In this document: in pieces, positions 32,145-39,447 of the stretch
Layout: every line of letters starts with the position of its first letter
Numbering within the stretch: the stretch's first letter is position 1
Source of the DNA: Micromonospora sp. NBC_01813
Lineage (GTDB): Bacteria; Actinomycetota; Actinomycetes; Mycobacteriales; Micromonosporaceae
Assembly: GCF_035917335.1 (NCBI RefSeq)
Contig: NZ_CP109067.1
Coordinates: forward strand, 1,800,501-1,864,500
Direction of reading: 5' to 3'
Length of the DNA stretch: 64,000 nucleotides
Program-made: the position numbers and the translations under genes
The notes under the pieces: generated by a model
The model's database searches: none
Seen by the model: only the letters and a program-made list of their open reading frames with translations
What the model was told of the DNA's origin: nothing

Positions 32145-33185
32145 CTAGAAGAAGACCTTGGCGGCGGCGAGAACGCCCTGCCGCCAGGGGTCACGGCTGG
32201 TGCGGCCGCTGGAGGTGGGTGCCGCGCCGCCGGTGCGGTGCGCCTGCCACCAGCGGAACGTCTCCAGTACCGCGTCCTGATTGCTGTGGCGTGGGGTGAA
32301 GTCCAGTCGTCGCCGGGCACGGTCGATGTCGACGTACGAGTCGTCCATGAGTTTGTGCAGCAACCGTCCGTAGACCGGCGACAGACCGGAGCGCTCGAGC
32401 AGGCCGAGAACGGCCCGGGTCGGCCGGGCCGGCAACGACACGACCCGCCGACCGTGGCCGGCGGCGTCGAGCACCGCCTGGAAGTCCTCCCGCAGGGTGC
32501 CGAACTCGGCCGCCCCGATGTTGTAGGTGTCGTTGGCTACGTTCGCCGGTGCCCGCAGCACGGTGACGATCGCGTCGACCAGATCGGCGACGTGCAGCAT
32601 CTGGATCCGGACCCCGCCGTCGCCGAGCACCGGGAAGTTGCGCCCTTCCTGCGCCCACTGGAACAGCATCGAGAACAGTCCCATCCGGCCCGGACCGAGG
32701 AACGTCTTCGGCCGCAACACCGGCAGCACCAGGTCGGCGTCGCGGTACCGCAGCGCCAGGCGTTCGGCGTCGGCCTTCGCCGTGCTGTACGCGTCCACCG
32801 GGGCGTACGGGTGGTCCTCCGGGGTCGGCACCTGTTTCGGCAGGCCGTAGACGGCGGTGGAGGAGATGTAGACCAGCCGGGGCACGCCGGCGGCGCGGGC
32901 GGCGTCGAGCACCGTTCGGCTGCCGTCGACCACGATCGAGCGGATCTGTGCGGCGGGGTAGCTGGGCAGGGCGGCGGCGCAGTGCACGACGGCGTCGACG
33001 CAGTCGAAGGCGATCCGCAGCACCGCCGGGTCACGGACGTCGCCGAGCAGGTGGCGGTAGCCGGTGCCGGGTGTACCGGCGGCGGGTTCGCGCAGGTCGA
33101 CGCCGACCACCTCGGCCCCGTCGCCGGTCAGCCGGGCGACGACCTGGGAGCCGAGCATGCCGGCGGCGCCGGTGACCGCGATCAC
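32145..33185 (-). CDS. NAD-dependent epimerase/dehydratase (extended SDR)
   Basis: The 346-residue protein starts at a GTG overlapping the stop of the aminotransferase gene. It has a Rossmann GxxGxxG (VTGAAGMLGSQVV), the catalytic YxxxK in DAYSTAKADA, and a serine in YISSTAVYG. It belongs to the extended SDR class (UDP-glucose epimerase-like, with a hydroxysteroid-type C-terminus). It probably oxidises or epimerises a sugar, making a keto group that the neighbouring aminotransferase could aminate. Whether the substrate is a nucleotide sugar or a lipid-linked sugar is open. The C-terminal 25 residues are basic and probably disordered. Confidence 0.88.
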   Translation of the reverse strand: MIAVTGAAGMLGSQVVARLTGDGAEVVGVDLREPAAGTPGTGYRHLLGDVRDPAVLRIAFDCVDAVVHCAAALPSYPAAQIRSIVVDGSRTVLDAARAAGVPRLVYISSTAVYGLPKQVPTPEDHPYAPVDAYSTAKADAERLALRYRDADLVLPVLRPKTFLGPGRMGLFSMLFQWAQEGRNFPVLGDGGVRIQMLHVADLVDAIVTVLRAPANVANDTYNIGAAEFGTLREDFQAVLDAAGHGRRVVSLPARPTRAVLGLLERSGLSPVYGRLLHKLMDDSYVDIDRARRRLDFTPRHSNQDAVLETFRWWQAHRTGGAAPTSSGRTSRDPWRQGVLAAAKVFF

Positions 33186-34597
33186 CACAGCGAGCCGACC
33201 TTCTGCGCGACGAACCGGGTCAGCAACCGGGTGAGTCCCTGGTCCAGCACCGTGTCGAGACTGTCCAGGAAGTACTCGACGTCGTCGTCCGAGGCGACCA
33301 GCGGCGGTCCCACCACCAGCGGACTGGCACCGTTGAGGGTGTAGTAGGTGTAGATGTCGTGGTCCCGGTACAGCGCGTTGATCACCGCGCAGGTGACCAG
33401 TTTGGTCCGCAGTCGCGGATCCCGGGCCAGACCGGCCGGTGCCAGCTTCGCCGCGAGGTCCAGCGCCTTCGGGCCACCGTCGATGAACATCCCCCAGAGC
33501 GCGCCCGAGCCCGCGACGTCGGCCACCGATTCGGGGTGCTGCTTGGCGATCCGGCGCAGGCCGGCGGAGAGGAGCTCCTCGATGCGCCGCGCCCGGCCCG
33601 GATAGTCGTCCTCGACGGCGATGTTGACCGCCTCGATCGCGGTCGCGCATTCCTCGCCGAAGCCGTAGTAGGTGGTCGAGGTGGCGTGCATCAGCGCATC
33701 CATCGGATTGTCGTACGCCTTGCGGAAGATCTGTTCCCGGGCGATGTACGCCGAGATCGACGACTTCCCGCCGCCGAACGACTTCGACGTGGTCAGCACG
33801 TCCGGCAGCAGGCCGGGATAACGCATGAAGTAGAACATGCTCCCGGTCTTTCCCCAGCCGGTGTAGATTTCGTCGAACACGAGGACGATCTTCTGTTCGG
33901 TGCACAGTTCACGCAGTCCGCGCAGGAATTCCTCCGAGCACCAACGCATGGTCGAGGCGCTGAAGGGCTCGATCAGGATGGCGTACACGTCGTCGGGATG
34001 CGCGGCAACCGCGGCACGCACCGAGTCGAGGTCGTCGTACCCGAACGTGACCACGCCGGACAGTCCAGGGTATGCGAAATGGTTCTGGGCACCACCGGTC
34101 AGGCTGCCGGAGCCCAGCAGCTTGCCGTGAAAACTGATGTCGGCGCGCAGAATCGTGTTCCGTCGCCCGTTGTGATACTTGTATGCCAGTTTGACGGCAC
34201 CTTCGACCGCCTCGGCGCCGGAGTTTGGCAGGAACGACATGTTCAGGTCGCCGGGCAGCACCTCGGCCAGGTTGTGCGCCAGTGCCGCGACGTACGGCGA
34301 GAAGTAGGTCTTGTGCACCTCCATGCGCCGTTGCTCGGCGAAGCGTTGTCGGACCGCCATGATGCGGGGATGGTTGTGCCCGTGGTTGAGCACGCCCACG
34401 CCGCCGGTGAAGTCGAGGATCCGGCGTCCGTCGCGCAGGTGCAGGTACGCCCCCTCGGCACGGTCGACCAGCTCACGCCCGAATCCGAAGGAGGTCATCA
34501 GGGCGACCTGGCTTCGATTGACGAACTGCCGGTAGAGATCGTGCACCTGTCTGACCGAGAGTCCGTCGCAGTCTTCGACAGTGAACAAAGTCGACAT
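33182..34597 (-). CDS. Class III PLP aminotransferase
   Basis: The 471-residue protein, first gene of the leftward operon, has the class III layout: FTGGVGVLNHGHNHPRIM, SFLPNSGAEAVEGAVKLAYKYH, VLVFDEIYTGWGKTG, and the PLP lysine K272 in DVLTTSKSFGGGKSS. It would transfer an amino group from an amino acid to an aldehyde or ketone. The operon suggests a sugar-derived or lipid-linked substrate, though family members also act on ornithine, diaminobutyrate and other omega-amines. The ATG at 34597 has AAAGGG upstream. The frame continues upstream with no supported start. Confidence 0.88.
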   Translation of the reverse strand: MSTLFTVEDCDGLSVRQVHDLYRQFVNRSQVALMTSFGFGRELVDRAEGAYLHLRDGRRILDFTGGVGVLNHGHNHPRIMAVRQRFAEQRRMEVHKTYFSPYVAALAHNLAEVLPGDLNMSFLPNSGAEAVEGAVKLAYKYHNGRRNTILRADISFHGKLLGSGSLTGGAQNHFAYPGLSGVVTFGYDDLDSVRAAVAAHPDDVYAILIEPFSASTMRWCSEEFLRGLRELCTEQKIVLVFDEIYTGWGKTGSMFYFMRYPGLLPDVLTTSKSFGGGKSSISAYIAREQIFRKAYDNPMDALMHATSTTYYGFGEECATAIEAVNIAVEDDYPGRARRIEELLSAGLRRIAKQHPESVADVAGSGALWGMFIDGGPKALDLAAKLAPAGLARDPRLRTKLVTCAVINALYRDHDIYTYYTLNGASPLVVGPPLVASDDDVEYFLDSLDTVLDQGLTRLLTRFVAQKVGSLW

Positions 34598-34835
34598 TAC
34601 CGACCCTTTCTCCAGAACGGACGGATTCCTACACACCGGTGCGGCATACTTCCGCCAGTGGAAATCTTTCCCGCATCGACTGAATGGCCACTGGATCGGC
34701 ACTGAATCGGCACTGGAGCCGGACTGGACGAGGCCCTGCAGCAATTGACCAGCGCCACCGCCACGACTAGCGTCACGCCCAGTCCGGTGCGGCACTGTCC
34801 CCGGGTGGGTCCGACATTCCAGCAAGGTGGTGTCC
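34598..34835. promoter_or_regulatory. Divergent promoter region of the glycan operons
   Basis: The 238 bp between the leftward aminotransferase and the rightward GT2 gene should hold promoters for both operons. Tandem ATCGGCACTG copies lie at 34695-34704 and 34706-34715, and a CCGGTGCGGCA box occurs twice (about 34638 and 34784). These are possible binding sites for a shared regulator. No clear -35/-10 pair stands out. Confidence 0.4.
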
Positions 34836-35837
34836 GTGCCTGTGCACGTCTCGGTCGTCATTCCGGCCTACAACAGCGAACGTACTCTGCACGCATGCCT
34901 GTCCGCGGTGTACGCGCAGACGCTTCCACCAGCGGAGGTGATCGTCGTCGACGACGCGAGTACCGACCAGACCCGCGAGATCGCCCGCCAGTTTCCGGTC
35001 CGGCTACTGCAGACCCCGGTCAACAGCGGTCCGGCGGCCGCCCGCAACCGGGGCATCAAGGCGAGCACCGGCGAGTTGATCTTCTTCGTCGACGCCGACT
35101 GCGCGCCGACCCCCACCGCCCTCGCGACCGCGCTGCGCATCCTGACCGACGAGCCCGACGTCGACTGTGTCCACGGCATCTACCTCACTGAGCCGTTGTA
35201 CGACGACGGACCGGTCGAGGCCTACCGCCTGCTGCACGCCCACTACTGGCGGGCGATCAACACCGGACGGGTCCGTACCGCCATCTTCGCCCTGTGCGTC
35301 GTCCGCCGGTGCGTCTTCGACGATGTCGGCCTCTTCGACGAGCGCCTGCGCGCCTCGGAGGACGTCGAGATCAGCGACCGGATGGCGGACCGGCACGGCA
35401 TCTGGTTGTCCGCCGAGATGACCTGCCACCACGACGACGACAGCCGACTGGGCGCACTCCTGCGCAAGCAGTTCAGCCGCTCGCAGCTGCTGGTCCCGGT
35501 CGCGGTCCGGGAACGGGGACCGGCCGGGTTGCGCGCCAACCGCATGGGTGGGGTGCTGGCCACCGCCGCCGTACTGGTCACCCTGCCGCTGGTGGTACTG
35601 GCGCCCGTACTGCTGGCGGTGCCCGGCGCCGGCCTGCTCTGGTTCGCCACCGCCGACCCCGGTCTCGCCCGGTTCGTCCGACGCGAGCGCGGCACCGCCT
35701 TCCTCGGCCTGTTCCTCTGTCTGCACTTCCTGGTCCATCTGGCGATCGTCGGCGGAGCGGCGGTCGGCGGTACGCGATTCCTGCTGGACCGCGACTTCGG
35801 TCCCACCCGGCACGTGACCCCGACGGCGGACCGATGA
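34836..35837 (+). CDS. GT2 membrane glycosyltransferase D
   Basis: The GTG at 34836 is placed by AAGGTGG upstream; the product is 333 residues. It is the fourth paralogue: VSVVIPAYNSERTLHACLSA, IVVDDASTDQTREIA, DxD in FFVDADCA, the CHHDDDSRLGALLRKQFSR motif, and helices ending CLHFLVHLAIVGGAAVGG. It starts the rightward operon and overlaps the deacetylase gene by 4 bp (ATGA). The order GT2, NodB deacetylase, GT-C enzyme recalls the ArnC-ArnD-ArnT logic of lipid-carrier sugar modification, so this enzyme may load an N-acylated sugar onto polyprenyl phosphate. Confidence 0.88.
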   Translation: MPVHVSVVIPAYNSERTLHACLSAVYAQTLPPAEVIVVDDASTDQTREIARQFPVRLLQTPVNSGPAAARNRGIKASTGELIFFVDADCAPTPTALATALRILTDEPDVDCVHGIYLTEPLYDDGPVEAYRLLHAHYWRAINTGRVRTAIFALCVVRRCVFDDVGLFDERLRASEDVEISDRMADRHGIWLSAEMTCHHDDDSRLGALLRKQFSRSQLLVPVAVRERGPAGLRANRMGGVLATAAVLVTLPLVVLAPVLLAVPGAGLLWFATADPGLARFVRRERGTAFLGLFLCLHFLVHLAIVGGAAVGGTRFLLDRDFGPTRHVTPTADR

Positions 35838-36568
35838 CCGGGCCGGCCGCCGAACCGACCGGTGACCTGCCGCGGTGGCGGGCGAAGGCGTTGGAGGCGG
35901 CGTTCCTCGGCCTGCGCACCTACCATCGGCTGCGGCCGGTGAGCCTGCCCGCCCGGCGAAGCTGGCCGGTCTTCCGGGTGACCGGCGGTCGCGTCGCACT
36001 CACCATCGACGACGGCCCCGATCCCCGGTGGACCCCGGCGGTCCTCACGCTGCTCGCCCGGTACGACGTGCCGGCCACCTTCTTCCTGATCGGCGAACGG
36101 GTCGCCGAGCATCCCGAGCTGGCCCGCCGGATCGCGGCGGCCGGACACCAGATCGGCAACCACTCGATGCGTCACCCGATGCCGTTCGCGGCGCTGCCCT
36201 CCAGCGTCCTACGTGCGGAGATCGACCAGGCGCAGCAGCACATCGTCGACGCCACCGGAGTCGCCCCCCGACTGTTCCGGGCACCCAGCGGCGGATGGTC
36301 CACCGACGTGCTGGCCGCCACCGTCGCGGCCGGGCTGACCCCGGTGGACTGGACGGTCAACTCCGGCGACTGGAAAGAGCCCGGGGTCGGTCACATCACC
36401 CGGGCCCTGTCCCGGGCCGGCTCCGGACACGTCCTGCTCTGCCACGACGGCGGCGGCGACCGATCGCAGACCGTGACCGCTTTGGCGACCGTGATCCCCC
36501 GGCTGTTGCACCGTGGGCTGCGGTTCGTCACCGTTCCCGCCCAACCCCACACCGCCCGGGAGGCGTGA
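35834..36568 (+). CDS. Polysaccharide deacetylase (NodB/CE4 fold)
   Basis: The 244-residue protein has all NodB motifs: TIDDGPD (D59, D60), NHSMRHP (metal His110 and His114), RAPSGGWS, a tryptophan-containing DWTVNSGDW and LLCHDGGGDRS. There is no signal peptide, so it probably acts on the cytoplasmic side, as ArnD and NaxD do on polyprenyl-linked sugars. It removes an N-acyl group from an amino sugar. Coupling to GT2 D upstream and to a methyltransferase downstream (TGATG) places it in sugar tailoring. Confidence 0.92.
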   Translation: MTGPAAEPTGDLPRWRAKALEAAFLGLRTYHRLRPVSLPARRSWPVFRVTGGRVALTIDDGPDPRWTPAVLTLLARYDVPATFFLIGERVAEHPELARRIAAAGHQIGNHSMRHPMPFAALPSSVLRAEIDQAQQHIVDATGVAPRLFRAPSGGWSTDVLAATVAAGLTPVDWTVNSGDWKEPGVGHITRALSRAGSGHVLLCHDGGGDRSQTVTALATVIPRLLHRGLRFVTVPAQPHTAREA

Positions 36569-37212
36569 TGGCACACCCGATCTTCCGGCTCGCGGCCCGC
36601 GCACTCAACTGGCCGCTGCGAGTCCTGATCCGCCCGTACCCCAGGTTGAACGCCGTGGTGTGGGACCTGCAGTACGCGCTGGGCCTGTGGCGTTACCTCG
36701 ACCACGGCCAGGATCCGACCCCGCTGGAGCTCGCCCGCCGGGTCGTCCCCCGGCCCCGGGTGCTGGATCTGGGCTGCGGCACGACGGTCAACCTGGCACT
36801 GCCCGCCGACGGGTACCGGCACTACCACGGGGTGGACATCAGCCGGGCCGCGATCCGCCGGGCCCGGTCGCTACGCCGCCCGCACACCTCGTTCGAAGCC
36901 GCCGACCTGCTCAGCTACCACACCGCCGCCCGCTACGACGCGGTGCTGCTACGGGAGGTGCTCTACTACTTCACCGTCGACGAGGCGGTCGGTTTGTTGC
37001 GCCGGGCCGCCGGCTTCCTCGACCCGGGTGGGCAGCTGCTCGTCTGGCTGTACGACGTCGACAGTCCCGCCGGTGCCGAGCTGCTGCGCGCGCTGCGCGG
37101 CTGCGGGCTCGCCGTGCACGCCGAACTCGCCGCCGGGCGTGACCGCGCGGGTGTCGTCCTGGCGCTGGGCGCCGTCGGCACGGCGGACAGCAACGCGTCG
37201 AGTCCGTCGTGA
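36568..37212 (+). CDS. Class I SAM-dependent methyltransferase
   Basis: The 214-residue protein has motif I VLDLGCGTTVNLAL, the acidic ribose-binding motif in YHGVDISRAAI, and motif AVLLREVLYYFTVDEAV. The fold is the common Rossmann methyltransferase; the position in the operon suggests a sugar or glycolipid methylation. Its ATG overlaps the deacetylase stop, and its TGA overlaps the next GTG. The N-terminal 45 residues are basic and partly hydrophobic, possibly membrane-associated. Confidence 0.88.
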   Translation: MAHPIFRLAARALNWPLRVLIRPYPRLNAVVWDLQYALGLWRYLDHGQDPTPLELARRVVPRPRVLDLGCGTTVNLALPADGYRHYHGVDISRAAIRRARSLRRPHTSFEAADLLSYHTAARYDAVLLREVLYYFTVDEAVGLLRRAAGFLDPGGQLLVWLYDVDSPAGAELLRALRGCGLAVHAELAAGRDRAGVVLALGAVGTADSNASSPS

Positions 37213-38459
37213 CGGCACCGGCAACGTCGCCGCCGGGCGCCTGGCGATGGTCGACCGACCCCCGGCTGCTCGCCGGTATCGTCGCTGTGGCGGCGGGTGC
37301 GGCGGCGGCAGCTCTGCACCACGGCACCGGAATGTTCTGGGGCGACCTCGGCGCGTACCGGGCGGGTGCCGTCGCGGCGGGCGCCGGGGACGGGGAGCTC
37401 TACCGGGCGGCGCACCACACTCCCGACGGCATCGCTCTCGGTTTCACCTACCCGCCGTTCGCCGCCATGCTGCTACGTCCGCTGGCCGCCGTCGCGATGC
37501 CGACCGCCGTCGGCGTCTGGACCGCCGCGAGCGTCCTCGCGCTGTTCGCGGTCGTCCGCTGCACGCTGCGGTACGTGGACCCGCCACGCGCCCGCCGGGG
37601 GCTCTGGGTGCTCGGCGCCCTGGTGGCCGCACTGCCCGTGTTCGCCGTCGCCGGCCACCTGCAGGTCGGCCAGGTCGGCCTGTTCCTGATGTGGATCGTG
37701 CTGGTCGATCTGGTCGCGAACCGGGGCGGCCGGTGGCACGGCGTGGGCGTGGGCATCGTCGCCGGAATCAAGCTCACCCCGCTGATCTTCGTCGGCTACC
37801 TCGTACTGACCGGCCGGTGGCGGGCCGCCGGCATCGCGGTCACCGCGTTCGCCGCCACGATCGGACTCGGGTTCGCCTGGCGACCGGCGGATTCGGCCTG
37901 GTTCTGGTCGGGCGGGCTGCTGGACACCAGCCGGGTCACCGGTGATCCCCGTACCATCCTCAACCAGTCGTTGTCCGGCGCGGTCGCCCGGATCGCCGAC
38001 GATCCGCAGCCGGGCCTGACGTGGCTGACCGTGGCGGCGCTGGCCGGCGCGGCCGGGATGGCGGTCGCGGTGGCCTACCACCGGGCGGGCGACGAGCTGG
38101 CCGCCGTGCTCGCCTGCGCGGCGACCGGCCTACTGGTCTCCCCGGTCTCCTGGCATCACCACTGGGTGTGGTGGGTGCCGGCGCTGCTGCTACTCGTCTG
38201 GCACGCCCGGCAGCACCGGGACCGCGGTGCCACGATCGCCGCCGCCGCCAGCTGGGTGATCCTGGTCGCCAGCACCAGTTGGGTGCTGGCCAGCCCCGGC
38301 GGGTGGGACCTGCACTTCACCGGCCTCGGCCTGGTCTACAGCAACCTGTACGTACTGCTGGCGCTGGCCGGTCTCGGTGCCGCCGGTTGGCGCCTGTACC
38401 GCGACCGGTCCACAGCGGCCAATGAGCGTCGATACGCTGTCGCAAGAGTCGACTCCTGA
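37209..38459 (+). CDS. GT87-family polyprenyl-phosphate-dependent glycosyltransferase
   Basis: This 416-residue GT-C-type membrane protein has about ten helices. The catalytic aspartate lies in the first extracytoplasmic loop (MFWGDLGAYRAGA). A GIALGFTYPPFAAML segment and the LVSPVSWHHHWVW motif typical of GT87 (PimE-like alpha-1,2-mannosyltransferases, DUF2029) follow. Such enzymes use polyprenyl-phosphate sugars outside the membrane. It is the natural acceptor-side partner of the GT2, deacetylase and methyltransferase encoded upstream, adding the finished sugar to a surface glycan. Confidence 0.9.
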   Translation: MTAPATSPPGAWRWSTDPRLLAGIVAVAAGAAAAALHHGTGMFWGDLGAYRAGAVAAGAGDGELYRAAHHTPDGIALGFTYPPFAAMLLRPLAAVAMPTAVGVWTAASVLALFAVVRCTLRYVDPPRARRGLWVLGALVAALPVFAVAGHLQVGQVGLFLMWIVLVDLVANRGGRWHGVGVGIVAGIKLTPLIFVGYLVLTGRWRAAGIAVTAFAATIGLGFAWRPADSAWFWSGGLLDTSRVTGDPRTILNQSLSGAVARIADDPQPGLTWLTVAALAGAAGMAVAVAYHRAGDELAAVLACAATGLLVSPVSWHHHWVWWVPALLLLVWHARQHRDRGATIAAAASWVILVASTSWVLASPGGWDLHFTGLGLVYSNLYVLLALAGLGAAGWRLYRDRSTAANERRYAVARVDS

Positions 38460-38478
38460 TCCGGGAAGGGACACGATC

Positions 38479-39426
38479 GTGCACACGAGACCATTCGGAA
38501 CGACCGGCATGAAGGTCAGCGCCATCGGTTTGGGCGCCTGGCAGCTGGGCCGCTCATCCCAGTGGCCGGACGGACCGGACGAGGCGCAGGCGGTGCGCAT
38601 CGTGCACACCGCCCTGGACAACGGGGTCACCTTCATCGACACCGCACCGGGGTACGCCGACGGACGCAGCGAGCTCAACATCGGGCGGGCGTTGGCCGGT
38701 CGCCGCCGCGACGAAGCCGTCATCTGCACCAAGTTCGGCTACCTGCCCGACGGCAGCGACAACTGGTCGTCGACCGAGATCGAGGCGTCGGTGCGGCACA
38801 GCGCCGAACGGATGAACGTCGACCACGTCGACATCGTCGTGCTGCACAACCCGCCACCGGAGATCCTCGACGGCCGGCGCAGCGACCACTACGAGGTGCT
38901 GCAGCGGCTCCAGGACGACGGAGTGATCCGGGCGTACGGTGCCTCGGTCGACTGGAGCGCCGACCTGGACATGGTGCTCGACAGCAGCGCGTCCACCGCG
39001 TTCGAGGTGCGGCTGTCCGCGCTGTACCAGGAGCCCTGGCCAGCGGTGGGCCGGGCCCGCGACCGGGGTGCCGGCACGATCGTCAAGGTGCCGCTGGAGT
39101 CCGGCTGGCTGTCCGGGCGCCACACCGCGGACAGTGTCTTCACCGACGTACGGGACCGCTGGTCGCGCGACGACATCACACTGCGCGCCGGGCTGGTCGA
39201 CGAGTTCCGGTCGCTGCTACCCGACGGTGTCAGCCTGCTGTCCGGCGCGTTGCGGTTCCTGCTGAGCTACGACGCGGTGTCGACGGTCATCCCGGGCAGC
39301 AAGTCGGTGGCGCAACTGCAGAGCAGCATCGCCGCGGCGGCGGACGGGCCGCTGCCGGCCGAAGCGGTCACCGCCATCCGGGCCTGGTACGACAGCCGAC
39401 TCGCCGCACGACCGCTGGACTGGTGA
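38479..39426 (+). CDS. Aldo/keto reductase
   Basis: The GTG at 38479 has AAGGG 8 bp upstream; the product is 315 residues. It has the aldo-keto reductase barrel motifs: FIDTAPGYADGRSE (catalytic Asp and Tyr), CTKFGYLP (catalytic Lys), and a STVIPGSKSVAQL segment near the C-terminus that binds NADPH. It follows the GT87 gene by 19 bp, so it could be part of that operon and reduce a sugar intermediate, or be an unrelated gene. Confidence 0.92.
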   Translation: MHTRPFGTTGMKVSAIGLGAWQLGRSSQWPDGPDEAQAVRIVHTALDNGVTFIDTAPGYADGRSELNIGRALAGRRRDEAVICTKFGYLPDGSDNWSSTEIEASVRHSAERMNVDHVDIVVLHNPPPEILDGRRSDHYEVLQRLQDDGVIRAYGASVDWSADLDMVLDSSASTAFEVRLSALYQEPWPAVGRARDRGAGTIVKVPLESGWLSGRHTADSVFTDVRDRWSRDDITLRAGLVDEFRSLLPDGVSLLSGALRFLLSYDAVSTVIPGSKSVAQLQSSIAAAADGPLPAEAVTAIRAWYDSRLAARPLDW

Positions 39427-39447
39427 GGGAGTCCAGCCCGCCCGGCG

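Noticed and set aside
22765-38459. SARP as proven cluster-situated regulator of the glycan block
   Set aside because: The gene is convergent with the cluster and no SARP-type direct heptamer repeats were identified in the divergent promoter region at 34598-34835, so the link is only a possibility.
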